DNA from: Streptomyces sp. NRRL WC-3605
Lineage (GTDB): Bacteria; Actinomycetota; Actinomycetes; Streptomycetales; Streptomycetaceae
NCBI RefSeq assembly: GCF_001509795.1
Contig: NZ_LLZN01000049.1
Coordinates: 44,218 to 108,217, forward strand
Direction of reading: 5' to 3'
Length of the DNA: 64,000 bases
Shown here: piece by piece, positions 12,637-20,365 of the stretch
Position numbering within the stretch: position 1 is the stretch's first letter
How the letters are laid out: the number at the start of each line of letters is the position of its first letter
Position numbers and translations under genes: made by a program
Notes under the pieces: generated by a model
The model's database searches: none
The model's input: the letters and a program-made list of their open reading frames with translations, nothing else
What the model was told of the DNA's origin: nothing

Positions 12637-13050
12637 TCAGCCGCCGGTCCCCGGGACGTAGGTGCCGAAGCTCCACACGTTGCCCTCCAGGTCCCGGGCC
12701 ATGTAGTCCCGGCCGCCGTAGTCCTGGTCCGTCGGAGGCATCAGGATCTCCGCGCCGTGCTCCACGGCCCGCCGGTGGTGTGCGTCGACGTCGTCCACGA
12801 CGACGTACACCCCGGCCGGGCCCGCGCCCTCCATCACCCGGTCGAAGGCGCTGCCGGTGCCCTTCGAGCCCAGCATCACCACGCCGCCGCCCTGCGCCAG
12901 TTCGGCGTGCGCGACCTTGCCGTCCTCGCCCTCGTACACGGCCAGTTCCGTGAAGCCGAACGCCTCCGTCAGCTGCCGGACCGCCGCCTTGGCGTCCCCG
13001 TACAGCAGCGTCGGGCTGAGACCCGGACGCCCACCGCTCGTGCCTGCCAT
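12637..13050 (-). CDS. VOC-fold (glyoxalase/bleomycin-resistance-like) protein
   Basis: A 137-residue protein with the beta-alpha-beta-beta-beta repeats of the vicinal oxygen chelate fold, close to the PhnB/YwkB-type subgroup: TLLYGDAKAAVRQLTEAFGF, VYVVVDDVDAHHRRAVEHGA and RDYMARDLEGNVWSFGTY. The last segment normally carries a metal- or ligand-binding Glu (E in DLEGN). It converges tail to tail with the preceding gene, with only 4 bases between stop codons. Substrate unknown. Confidence 0.85.
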   Translation of the reverse strand: MAGTSGGRPGLSPTLLYGDAKAAVRQLTEAFGFTELAVYEGEDGKVAHAELAQGGGVVMLGSKGTGSAFDRVMEGAGPAGVYVVVDDVDAHHRRAVEHGAEILMPPTDQDYGGRDYMARDLEGNVWSFGTYVPGTGG

Positions 13051-13162
13051 GCCGTCACCCTTTCGTGCGCCTGCGACCTCGGGCGGCCGTCGCCGCCGCC
13101 GGTGTGATGCATGACCCGCCCCGGGTCGTCCGAACCCGGAAAAACTGTTTGCACGGCCCCGT

Positions 13163-13168
13163 TAGACT
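13163..13168 (+). promoter_or_regulatory. Candidate -10 box for the ABC-F leader transcript
   Basis: TAGACT ends 6 bases before an ATG, the spacing expected if transcription starts at that ATG (leaderless). No convincing -35 hexamer is seen at the usual distance. Confidence 0.45.
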
Positions 13169-13174
13169 GGCCCC

Positions 13175-13198
13175 ATGGCCATTCTCCTCGCGCATTAG
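13175..13198 (+). CDS. Possible 7-residue leader peptide (MAILLAH) before the ABC-F gene
   Basis: ATG through TAG encodes MAILLAH and ends 59 bases before the ABC-F start. No ribosome-binding site precedes it, but a TAGACT box does, so it may be translated as a leaderless message. The spacer contains GGCGG (13201-13205), which can pair with CCGCC (13218-13222) or, as GGCGGG, with CCCGCC (13239-13244) next to the ABC-F ribosome-binding site. This matches attenuator leaders of ribosome-protection ABC-F genes. Confidence 0.4.
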   Translation: MAILLAH

Positions 13199-13257
13199 AC
13201 GGCGGGACTGTCCTCAGCCGCCCATACCGCCACCTAGCCCCGCCCTGGAGTCTGACC

Positions 13258-14856
13258 GTGATCTCCGCCACCGGTATCGAGCTGCGCGCCGGCGCGCGCG
13301 TCCTCATCGAGTCCGCGACCTTCCGTGTCGCCAAGGGCGACCGCATCGGCCTCGTCGGCCGCAACGGCGCGGGCAAGACGACCCTCACCAAGTGCCTGGC
13401 CGGCGAGGGCATCCCGGCCGGCGGACAGATCACCCGCTCGGGCGAGGTCGGCTACCTCCCGCAGGACCCCCGCACCGGCGACCTCGACGTCCTCGCCCGC
13501 GACCGCATCCTCTCCGCGCGCGGCCTCGACGTGCTGATCCGCAAGATGCGCGACAACGAGCAGCGCATCGCCAACGGCAAGGGCGCCACCCGCGAGAAGG
13601 CCCTCAAGCAGTACGAGCGCCAGGAGACGGAGTTCCTCACCAAGGGCGGCTACTCCGCCGAGGCCGAGGCCGCCACCATCGCCGCCGCGCTCAACCTGCC
13701 CGACCGGGTGCTCGGCCAGCCGCTGCACACCCTCTCCGGCGGTCAGCGCCGCCGTATCGAGCTCGCCCGCATCCTCTTCTCGGACGCGGACACGCTGCTC
13801 CTCGACGAGCCGACCAACCACCTCGACGCCGACTCGATCGTCTGGCTGCGCGACTACCTGAAGACCTACCGCGGCGGCTTCATCGTGATCTCCCACGACG
13901 TCGACCTGGTCGAGACGGTCGTGAACAAGGTGTTCTACCTGGACGCCAACCGCGCCCAGATCGACGTCTACAACATGGGCTGGAAGCTCTACCAGCAGCA
14001 GCGCGAGGCCGACGAGAAGCGCCGCAAGCGCGAGCGCCAGAACGCCGAGAAGAAGGCCGCCGCGCTCAACGCCCAGGCCGACAAGATGCGCGCCAAGGCC
14101 ACCAAGACGGTCGCCGCCCAGAACATGGCCCGCCGCGCCGAGCGCCTGCTGTCCGGACTGGAGGAGGTCCGCCAGTCCGACAAGGTCGCCAAGCTGCGGT
14201 TCCCCGAGCCCGCCCCCTGCGGCAAGACCCCGCTCACCGCCGAGGGCCTGTCGAAGTCGTACGGCTCCCTGGAGATCTTCACCGACGTCGACCTGGCCAT
14301 CGACAAGGGCTCCCGCGTCGTCATCCTCGGCCTCAACGGCGCCGGCAAGACCACGCTGCTGCGGCTGCTCGCCGGGGTGGAGCAGCCTGACACCGGCGCG
14401 GTCATCCCCGGCCACGGCCTCAAGATCGGCTACTACGCCCAGGAGCACGAGACCCTGGACCCCGGGCGCACCGTCCTGGAGAACATGCGCTCGGCGGCCC
14501 CCGACATGGACCTCGTCGAGGTCCGCAAGGTGCTCGGCTCGTTCCTGTTCTCCGGCGACGACGTCGACAAGCCGGCCGGCGTCCTCTCCGGCGGCGAGAA
14601 GACCCGTCTGGCCCTCGCCACCCTGGTCGTCTCCTCGGCGAACGTCCTGCTGCTCGACGAGCCCACCAACAACCTGGACCCGGCCAGCCGCGAGGAGATC
14701 CTCGGCGCGCTGCGCACCTACAAGGGCGCGGTCGTCCTCGTCACCCACGACGAGGGCGCCGTCGAGGCGCTCCAGCCGGAGCGGATCATCCTGCTGCCCG
14801 ACGGTGTCGAGGACCTGTGGGGCGCCGGCTACGCGGATCTCGTCGCCCTCGCTTGA
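13258..14856 (+). CDS. ABC-F family ATPase (ribosome-associated)
   Basis: A 532-residue soluble protein with two ABC cassettes and no membrane segment. Walker A motifs are GRNGAGKTT (about residue 37) and GLNGAGKTT (about 360). Signatures are LSGGQRRRIELARI and LSGGEKTRLALATL, each followed by LLLDEPTNHLD or LLLDEPTNNLD. The linker is rich in Lys, Arg and Glu (about residues 240-300), as in translation factors of the ABC-F group. It may be EttA/Uup-like housekeeping or antibiotic protection; the sequence alone does not decide. GTG start with GGAG 7 bases upstream. Confidence 0.93.
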   Translation: MISATGIELRAGARVLIESATFRVAKGDRIGLVGRNGAGKTTLTKCLAGEGIPAGGQITRSGEVGYLPQDPRTGDLDVLARDRILSARGLDVLIRKMRDNEQRIANGKGATREKALKQYERQETEFLTKGGYSAEAEAATIAAALNLPDRVLGQPLHTLSGGQRRRIELARILFSDADTLLLDEPTNHLDADSIVWLRDYLKTYRGGFIVISHDVDLVETVVNKVFYLDANRAQIDVYNMGWKLYQQQREADEKRRKRERQNAEKKAAALNAQADKMRAKATKTVAAQNMARRAERLLSGLEEVRQSDKVAKLRFPEPAPCGKTPLTAEGLSKSYGSLEIFTDVDLAIDKGSRVVILGLNGAGKTTLLRLLAGVEQPDTGAVIPGHGLKIGYYAQEHETLDPGRTVLENMRSAAPDMDLVEVRKVLGSFLFSGDDVDKPAGVLSGGEKTRLALATLVVSSANVLLLDEPTNNLDPASREEILGALRTYKGAVVLVTHDEGAVEALQPERIILLPDGVEDLWGAGYADLVALA

Positions 14857-14922
14857 TCGAATGCGTGATCCACGGGCTATGGATCATTCGGCCCACGGGT
14901 GATCCACCATCTGTGTGAGATC
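14836..14922. promoter_or_regulatory. GATC cluster, candidate Gbn-binding region
   Basis: Six GATC tetramers start at 14836, 14855, 14867, 14882, 14901 and 14919, the first two inside or at the end of the ABC-F gene. GTGATCCAC occurs twice (14865, 14899), and GGATCA/TGATCC form inverted pairs. The cluster lies about 270 bases upstream of gbn, whose product is a GATC-binding nucleoid protein. Confidence 0.55.
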
Positions 14923-14954
14923 TCCTCGTACCGAGGTGTGTAGTACATCGATTT

Positions 14955-14985
14955 CGCGCCCCCGTCGGTTATCGGCGGGGGCGCG
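14955..14985. terminator. Hairpin terminator after the ABC-F gene
   Basis: CGCGCCCCC (14955-14963) pairs with GGGGGCGCG (14977-14985), extended inward by three more pairs. It is about 100 bases past the ABC-F stop. The stretch from here to the gbn start holds only promoter-like AT-richer DNA and two EcoRI-type GAATTC sites. Confidence 0.6.
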
Positions 14986-15191
14986 CGCATGCCAGGACGC
15001 TGACCTGGGAATTCACAAATGAACCCGTTCGGCTGTACGGACGCGAGCCGTCGGAATTCTCTATTCCGCATGTGGGGACGCACTCCTGTCGTCACAACCA
15101 TGTCTCACGGACCTTGCCGAATGGGTGGCCATGTGGCCCCGGAGGGGTGATCATGAGGAGACCAGAGCGCACTTCCCATGAGGAGGCACGG

Positions 15192-15413
15192 GTGGCCGAG
15201 ACTCTGAAGAAGGGCAGCCGGGTGACCGGCGCCGCGCGCGACAAGCTCGCGGCAGACCTGAAGAAAAAGTACGACTCCGGTGCGAGCATCCGGGCACTGG
15301 CCGAGGAGACCGGCCGCTCGTATGGCTTCGTCCACCGGATGCTCAGCGAATCGGGCGTCACGCTCCGTGGGCGTGGCGGGGCGACGCGAGGCAAGAAGGC
15401 CGCGTCGTCCTGA
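15192..15413 (+). CDS. gbn: Gbn-type GATC-binding nucleoid-associated protein
   Basis: A 73-residue basic protein: MAETLKKGSRVTGAARDKL, then a helix-turn-helix (about residues 28-58, DSGASIRALAEETGRSYGF and VHRMLSESGV) and a basic tail ending RGKKAASS. It matches S. coelicolor SCO1839 (Gbn), a small nucleoid protein reported to bind GATC-centred sites and affect development and antibiotics. GTG at 15192 is chosen because GAGGAGG sits 5-6 bases upstream and gives the known length; an in-frame ATG at 15153 would add 13 residues. A hairpin follows. Confidence 0.92.
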   Translation: MAETLKKGSRVTGAARDKLAADLKKKYDSGASIRALAEETGRSYGFVHRMLSESGVTLRGRGGATRGKKAASS

Positions 15414-15420
15414 CCCGGGC

Positions 15421-15444
15421 GGTCCATCGTCTTCGATGGTGACC
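15421..15444 (+). terminator. Hairpin terminator of gbn
   Basis: CCATCG (15424-15429) pairs with CGATGG (15434-15439) around a TCTT loop, with GGT/ACC flanks pairing over a 2-base bulge. Confidence 0.55.
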
Positions 15445-15525
15445 ACCCGGCCGGTCCTCCGCTGAGCCCTTGAGGGGCCCGGCGGGACTCCGGATCGACC
15501 GGGTGGTTACTGTGCAGTCACTTAG

Positions 15526-15576
15526 TGGGTGCCTCCTCGGCATCCGCAGGCTGACCGCACGCATCGGAGGCACCCA
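15526..15576 (+). promoter_or_regulatory. Inverted repeat sequestering the ribosome-binding site of the next gene
   Basis: TGGGTGCCTCC (15526-15536) is the exact complement of GGAGGCACCCA (15566-15576), which contains the GGAGG ribosome-binding site and the first base of the ATG. The 29-base loop is large. A TACTGT box at 15508-15513 would start the transcript about 5 bases before the repeat. Confidence 0.6.
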
Positions 15577-16379
15577 TGGCTTCGCCCGCCCAGGACATCG
15601 CTCCCCTGCTCGACAAGGACCACGTCCGGCTCACCGTCGACGGCGCGATCGCGACGGTGACCCTGACCAACCCGGCCAAGCGCAACGCGCAGAGCCCCGC
15701 CATGTGGCGGACGCTCGCCGAGGCCGGGCGGGTCCTGCCGGGCAGCGTGCGCGTCGTCGTGCTGCGCGGAGAGGGCCAGTCCTTCTCCGCCGGACTCGAC
15801 CGCACGATGTTCACGCCCGAGGGGATCGAGGGCGAACCCTCCTTCATCGACCTCGCGCGCAGCAGCGACGGCGAGCTCGACTCCGCGATCGCGGAGTACC
15901 AGGAGGCGTTCACCTGGTGGCGGCGCAACGACCTGGTCTCCATCGCCGCCGTGCAGGGCCACGCCATCGGGGCGGGCTTCCAGCTCGCGCTCGCCTGTGA
16001 CGTGCGCGTCGTCGCCGACGACGTGCAGTTCGCCATGCGCGAGACCAGCCTCGGGCTGGTGCCGGACCTGACCGGCACGCATCCGCTCGTCGGGCTCGTC
16101 GGCTACGGCCGCGCGCTGGAGATCTGTGTGACGGGCCGCTTCGTGTCGGCCGAGGAGGCCGTGACGAGCGGGCTCGCCAACCTCGCCGTGCCCGCGGACC
16201 AGCTCGACGACGCCGTACGGGATCTGGCCGGGGCGATCGTCGCCGCGCCGCGGGACGCCGTCGTGGAGACCAAGGCGCTGCTGCGCGGTGCCACCGACCG
16301 CACCTACGACGAGCAGCGTGGCGCCGAGCGGGCCGCGCAGGCGCGGCGTCTGCGGGACCTGGCCGGCCTCGGCGAGTGA
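15576..16379 (+). CDS. Enoyl-CoA hydratase/isomerase family protein
   Basis: A 267-residue crotonase-fold protein. It shows ATVTLTNPAKRNAQSPAMWR, the oxyanion loop around VLRGEGQSFSAGLD and the second oxyanion segment AVQGHAIGAGFQLALACDVRV, followed by MRETSLGLVPDLTGTHPL. The position usually holding the second catalytic Glu appears to be Asp in LVPDLTG, so the precise reaction is uncertain (hydratase, isomerase or other CoA chemistry). Its start codon and ribosome-binding site lie in one arm of an 11-bp inverted repeat. It appears monocistronic. Confidence 0.88.
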   Translation: MASPAQDIAPLLDKDHVRLTVDGAIATVTLTNPAKRNAQSPAMWRTLAEAGRVLPGSVRVVVLRGEGQSFSAGLDRTMFTPEGIEGEPSFIDLARSSDGELDSAIAEYQEAFTWWRRNDLVSIAAVQGHAIGAGFQLALACDVRVVADDVQFAMRETSLGLVPDLTGTHPLVGLVGYGRALEICVTGRFVSAEEAVTSGLANLAVPADQLDDAVRDLAGAIVAAPRDAVVETKALLRGATDRTYDEQRGAERAAQARRLRDLAGLGE

Positions 16380-16391
16380 GCCGCGCGCGGA

Positions 16392-17120
16392 TCAACCGAC
16401 GGACGTGACCACCACGGCCACCGTCGGCCGGTCCGCGAGGGCCCGGCCCACCCGCTCGCGCACCTCCCGGGCCACCTCCACGGCCCGGTGGTCCGCGGCG
16501 ACCGCGAGCTCGACCCGCACATGCCGGTGCGGCAGGGCGGCCCCGTCCTGCCGCGTCTCCACATGCACCGAGCGGCCGGAACCGCCCAGCGCGCCGGTCA
16601 GCGCGGTGACCCCGGGGACCGCCAGGGAGACGGCCGTGACGCGCTCCTCGTCGGGGTTCGCGGGCCGCGCCGGGGGCACCGGCCCGGACGCCCGGGCGGG
16701 CGCGGGGCTCCCGTCGCCGCCGTCCTCGTCGAACAGGGCCGTCACCCGCAGATCCACCTCGGTCACCGTCAGACCGAGTTGATCCGAGGCGGCCGACAGC
16801 GCCGCGCGCAGCCGGCCCGCCGTGACCGGCAGCGGTTCGGCGCCCGCCGCCGCGCACTCCGCCGTGATCCGCAGCGGCCCCGGCGGCAGCGCGCTCGGCG
16901 GGCGCGGCACGACCGGCTCGCCGGTGCCGTCCGGATCGGCCGGCCCGATCCGGAGCGCGCCCAGCCGGGCACCGCGCACGGGTTTCGCCGCGCGCCGCAG
17001 CACCGCCTCGGCCGCCGTCTCGAAGATCCACGCGCCGTCACGCGCGCCGCCCAGCGGCAGCAGCCGCCCGAGCCCGATCTGCTGTCGCACCGCCCGCTGC
17101 CACCGGTCCGCCGTCGTCAT
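16392..17120 (-). CDS. Asp23-related protein of unknown function, divergent to the Asp23 cluster
   Basis: A 242-residue protein beginning MTTADRWQRAVRQQIGLGRL. The N-terminal half (to about residue 90) binds no recognised motif and contains GAWIFETAAEAVLRRAA. The C-terminal part, including VHVETRQDGAALPHRHVRVELAVAADH, resembles the Asp23/Gls24 strand pattern. Similar proteins are sometimes labelled as a nucleopolyhedrovirus P10 family, an unhelpful name. It is transcribed away from the Asp23 operon with 87 bases between starts, suggesting a shared control region. Function unknown. Confidence 0.75.
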   Translation of the reverse strand: MTTADRWQRAVRQQIGLGRLLPLGGARDGAWIFETAAEAVLRRAAKPVRGARLGALRIGPADPDGTGEPVVPRPPSALPPGPLRITAECAAAGAEPLPVTAGRLRAALSAASDQLGLTVTEVDLRVTALFDEDGGDGSPAPARASGPVPPARPANPDEERVTAVSLAVPGVTALTGALGGSGRSVHVETRQDGAALPHRHVRVELAVAADHRAVEVAREVRERVGRALADRPTVAVVVTSVG

Positions 17121-17207
17121 TCCTCCAGCCTGCCGTATCCATGGCGCGGTATCGCGTAACCGTGCTTACGGTGGTCGAGGGACGACCACCGAAAAGGACG
17201 GACGGCC

Positions 17208-17651
17208 ATGAGCGAGATGACGGAACAGAAGATCCAGGGGGCCGGGCGCGGCGGCACGGACACCGGTGCCCGGGGCAGGACCACGATCGCCGACGGCGTC
17301 GTGGAGAAGATCGCCGGAATGGCCACCCGCGACGTCGAGGGCGTGCACGCGATGGGCAGCGGCCTGTCGCGGACCTTCGGCGCGATGCGGGACCGGGTCC
17401 CCGGCGGCGGGACGGCTTCGGTCACCCGCGGCGTCAAGGCCGAAGTCGGCGAGAAGCAGGCGGCGCTCGACCTGGAGATCGTGGTCGAGTACGGCGTGTC
17501 GATCGCCGACGTCGCCCGCGACGTGCGCGAGAACGTGATCACCGCGGTCGAGCGGATGACCGGCCTCGAGGTCGTCGAGGTCAACATCGCGGTGTCCGAC
17601 GTGAAGCTCCCGGACGAGGAGGAAGAGGAACCGGAGCGTCGCATCCAGTGA
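17208..17651 (+). CDS. Asp23/Gls24 family envelope stress protein
   Basis: A 147-residue Asp23/Gls24-family protein with the core GRTTIADGVVEKIAGMATRDVEGV, followed by ALDLEIVVEYGVSIADVARDVRENVITAVERMTGLEVVEVNIAV. The family is abundant under alkaline or envelope stress and, in Staphylococcus, is tethered to the membrane by AmaP. It is the first gene of a five-gene set with a small DUF2273-like peptide, a second Asp23 domain, a DUF6286 protein and an AmaP-like protein. The acidic C-terminus PDEEEEEPERRIQ may mediate contacts. Confidence 0.9.
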   Translation: MSEMTEQKIQGAGRGGTDTGARGRTTIADGVVEKIAGMATRDVEGVHAMGSGLSRTFGAMRDRVPGGGTASVTRGVKAEVGEKQAALDLEIVVEYGVSIADVARDVRENVITAVERMTGLEVVEVNIAVSDVKLPDEEEEEPERRIQ

Positions 17652-17710
17652 TCCGCCGAGGGCCGTACGACCGGAAGCGTGAAGGGCGCCGAGAAGCTGA
17701 GGAGCGCAGG

Positions 17711-17896
17711 ATGAGCATGGCCGTGGTCGGCCTGATCGCCGGCATGGCACTGGCCTTCGCCGGATACTTCGGCGGATTCGGCGCCTTTGTGCTGGTGGCG
17801 GCCCTGGGTGCCGTCGGGTTCGCCGTGGGATGGTTCCTGGAAGGGGACTGGGAGCTCGGCGACTTCTTCCGGCACCGCGACGAACGGCGGCGGTGA
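17711..17896 (+). CDS. Small DUF2273-like membrane protein
   Basis: A 61-residue protein, MSMAVVGLIAGMALAFAGYF and onward, with two Gly/Ala-rich hydrophobic helices (about residues 3-24 and 26-44) and the tail EGDWELGDFFRHRDERRR. DUF2273 peptides typically sit in Asp23 operons. GAGG lies about 9 bases before the ATG. Its stop overlaps the next gene's GTG. Probably an inner-membrane partner of the Asp23 proteins; that role is inferred. Confidence 0.85.
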   Translation: MSMAVVGLIAGMALAFAGYFGGFGAFVLVAALGAVGFAVGWFLEGDWELGDFFRHRDERRR

Positions 17897-18276
17897 CGGC
17901 CGTGAGCGGCGGGACGGCGGAGGTCCGCAGACCCCCGGCCGAGATCGCGCCGGGGGAGCGCGGCTCCCTCCGGATCGCCGACCGGGTCGTCGCGAAGATC
18001 GCCTCGCAGTGCGCCCGGGAGGCCGTCGGGCCGCCGGTCCCGGGCGCCCAACGCCCCCACGCCAACGTCGTCGTCGCGCACGACACCGTCCGGGCCCGGG
18101 TCCACGTCGAGCTCGACCACCCCACCGACATCGGCGCGCGCTGCGCGACCGTGCGTCGCCATGTCACCGAACGGGTAGGCGCGTTGGTGGGCATGGAGGT
18201 GACGGAGGTCGCCGTGCACGTCGAGCGGCTGCACCCGGCGTCCGTACGGGACGCCGCACAGGGGAGGACGCGATGA
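17893..18276 (+). CDS. Second Asp23/Gls24-like protein
   Basis: A 127-residue Asp23-like protein: GSLRIADRVVAKIASQCARE, then VVVAHDTVRARVHVELDHPT and VTERVGALVGMEVTEVAVHV. It is more divergent than the first copy. The GTG at 17893 overlaps the preceding stop (GTGA) and lacks its own ribosome-binding site, so it probably depends on coupling; GTG 17902 is an alternative. Its stop overlaps the next ATG. Together these overlaps imply fixed stoichiometry in one complex. Confidence 0.83.
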   Translation: MTAVSGGTAEVRRPPAEIAPGERGSLRIADRVVAKIASQCAREAVGPPVPGAQRPHANVVVAHDTVRARVHVELDHPTDIGARCATVRRHVTERVGALVGMEVTEVAVHVERLHPASVRDAAQGRTR

Positions 18277-18941
18277 GCGAGTCCCGGGGACCGGACGGCG
18301 CCACCGAGCGGCTGCCGGTCCTGGAGAAGGACACCGGGTCCGGCGACTACGGCCAGTCGTCGTCGGCGGCCGACTACGAGCCCCCGCCCCCGGCCGGCCG
18401 CGCGGGCCGCTTCTGGTCGCTGCGCCGCGTGCCCGCCGCGCTCACCGCGCTGGTGCTGTTCGCCGGCGCCGGCATCTTCCTGTACGACATCGTGTCCGTG
18501 CGCGCCGGCCGGCCCGCCATGCGCTGGCGCCGCGAACTCGCCGACCAGCTGGCGCACCGCCCCCTCGACGACACCTGGGTGCTCGTCGGCGCGGGGCTGG
18601 TCGCCGTCCTCGGCCTATGGCTGCTGCTCCTCGCGCTCACGCCGGGCCTGCGGCGGATCCTGCCGATGCGGCGCACCCATGCCGACGTCCGCGCCGGGCT
18701 GCACCGCGACCTCGCCGCGCTGGTCCTGCGGGACCGGGCGATGGAGGTCTCCGGCGTGCAGTCGGTGCGGGTCCGCATGCGCCGCTCCAAGGCCGACGTC
18801 CGTGCCGTCTCGCACTTCCGCGACCTGGACGACGTACGCGCCGAGCTGGACGCCACGCTCGCCGAGACCGTGCGGGGGCTGGGGCTGGCCCGGCGGCCCG
18901 CCCTGTCCGTGCGGGTGCGGCGCCTCGGAAGGAAGGGGTGA
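18273..18941 (+). CDS. DUF6286-type membrane protein of the Asp23 cluster
   Basis: A 222-residue protein with an acidic, Pro-rich cytoplasmic start (to about residue 48), two transmembrane helices at about 51-72 and 93-115, and a C-terminal cytoplasmic domain (SGVQSVRVRMRRSKADVRAV, then DLDDVRAELDATLAETVRGL) that resembles the periplasm-free domain of AmaP proteins. It overlaps both neighbours by 4 bases. The likely job is to anchor or organise Asp23 proteins at the membrane; this is inference from cluster content. Confidence 0.82.
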   Translation: MSESRGPDGATERLPVLEKDTGSGDYGQSSSAADYEPPPPAGRAGRFWSLRRVPAALTALVLFAGAGIFLYDIVSVRAGRPAMRWRRELADQLAHRPLDDTWVLVGAGLVAVLGLWLLLLALTPGLRRILPMRRTHADVRAGLHRDLAALVLRDRAMEVSGVQSVRVRMRRSKADVRAVSHFRDLDDVRAELDATLAETVRGLGLARRPALSVRVRRLGRKG

Positions 18942-19525
18942 GGGCCGTGCTCAGGACCGTGAACCGGGTGTTCACCGGGCTCGTCGGACTGGTGCTGCTC
19001 GTGATCGGCGGCTCGGTGTTCGCCGTGGGGCTCGGCGCGCCCGCGCCCTCCTGGTGGATCCACGACGACCGGCACGACGTGCTGCTCAGCGACGCCGAGC
19101 GGACCCGCTGGCGGGACGACGGCTGGTGGTGGCCCACCGTCATCGCCGTCCTCGCGGTGCTGGTCCTGCTCGCCCTGTGGTGGCTGACGGCGAACCTGCG
19201 CCGGCGCCGCCTCACCGAGGTCCTCGTCGACACCGGCGACGGCGAGGGCGCGCTGCTGCGGGGCCGCGCCCTGGCGGACGCCCTCGCGAGCGAGACCGCC
19301 GCCCAGGAGGGCGTGCAGCGCGCCCGCGTCCATCTGCGGGGCAGGCGCACCGCGCCCGAGGCCCGCGTACGGCTGCTGCTGGAGCCGCACGTGGACCCCG
19401 GGGCGGCCCTGGACGAGTTCACCGACGGGGCCCTGGCGCACGCCCGCACCTCGGCGGGGCTGGCGTCCCTGCCCGTGGAGGTCCGCATGAAGGGCGTCAA
19501 GCACGGCGCGGAACGGGTCAGTTGA
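18938..19525 (+). CDS. AmaP-like alkaline shock membrane anchor protein
   Basis: A 195-residue protein with helix 1 at about residues 10-32 and helix 2 at about 65-87 after a Trp-rich loop (PSWWIHDDRHD; DDGWWWPTV), then a cytoplasmic domain with ARVHLRGRRTAPEARVRLLL. This layout matches AmaP (two helices, then an alpha-beta domain). The GTG at 18938 overlaps the previous stop; GTG 18947 in frame is possible. It is the last gene of the cluster and is followed by repetitive GC-rich DNA with GCCCGTACGGCGCTCAGAAG-like units. Confidence 0.83.
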   Translation: MRAVLRTVNRVFTGLVGLVLLVIGGSVFAVGLGAPAPSWWIHDDRHDVLLSDAERTRWRDDGWWWPTVIAVLAVLVLLALWWLTANLRRRRLTEVLVDTGDGEGALLRGRALADALASETAAQEGVQRARVHLRGRRTAPEARVRLLLEPHVDPGAALDEFTDGALAHARTSAGLASLPVEVRMKGVKHGAERVS

Positions 19526-19604
19526 CGGCCCGCGCCCGCACGCCGCTCGGAAGCCGTGGCGCGCCCGTACGGCGCTCAGAAGCCGCCCCGCGCCCGCACG
19601 CCGC

Positions 19605-20360
19605 TCAGAACCCGTGCCGCATCCCGCCGTCCACCGGCAGCATGATCCCCGTCAGATAGGACGCGGCCGGCGACAGCAGGAACGCCGCCGCCCGCCCGAA
19701 CTCCTCCGGACGGCCGTAGCGGCGCATCGGGATGCGGGACTCGTTCGCCGCCCGGGTGGCCTCCGGGTCGGCGGACAGGGCGTCCAGCTCCCGCACCCGG
19801 TCGGTGTCGATCCGCGCCGGCAGCAGCCCCACCACGCGGATGCCGCGCGGCCCCAGCTCGTCGGAGAGGGACTTCGCGAATCCGGCGAGACCCGGCCGCA
19901 GCCCGTTGGAGATGGTCAGCCCCGGGATCGGCTCGTGCACCGAGCCCGACAGCACGAACCCGATGACCCCGCCCTCGTCGAGCTCGGCCGCCGCCGCGCG
20001 CGCCAGCCGGACCGCGCCCAGGAACACCGACTCGAACGCCGCCTGCCACTGCTCGTCCGTGTTGTCCGCGACGAACCCGGCGGGCGGGCCGCCGACGCTC
20101 ACGAGGACGCCGTCGAAGCGGCCGAACGCCTCGCGCGCGGCGGCGACGAGCCGTTCCGGAGCGCCGGGGTCGGCGTTGTCCACGGCCACGCCGACCGCGT
20201 TGGGCCCCAGTTCGGCGGCGGCCGCGGCGACCCGCTCCTCGTCCCGGCCGGTCAGGACGACCTTCGCCCCGTCGGCCACGAGCTCCCGTGCCGTCGCGTT
20301 GCCCAGGCCGCGCGTGGCACCCGTGACGACGTACACCCGGTCCTTCAGTCCAAGATCCAT
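19605..20360 (-). CDS. Short-chain dehydrogenase/reductase
   Basis: A 251-residue SDR with the cofactor motif TGATRGLG (about residues 13-20) and C-terminal YLTGIMLPVDGG. The NNAG-type segment is VSVGGPP and the position of the catalytic Tyr-x3-Lys appears as SNGLRPGLAGFAKSL, lacking the usual Tyr. It may therefore be a non-classical or inactive member. Start ATG gives MDLGLKDRVYVVTG. It follows the GH15 gene by 5 bases on the same strand and is presumably co-transcribed. Confidence 0.85.
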   Translation of the reverse strand: MDLGLKDRVYVVTGATRGLGNATARELVADGAKVVLTGRDEERVAAAAAELGPNAVGVAVDNADPGAPERLVAAAREAFGRFDGVLVSVGGPPAGFVADNTDEQWQAAFESVFLGAVRLARAAAAELDEGGVIGFVLSGSVHEPIPGLTISNGLRPGLAGFAKSLSDELGPRGIRVVGLLPARIDTDRVRELDALSADPEATRAANESRIPMRRYGRPEEFGRAAAFLLSPAASYLTGIMLPVDGGMRHGF

Positions 20361-20365
20361 GGTCC

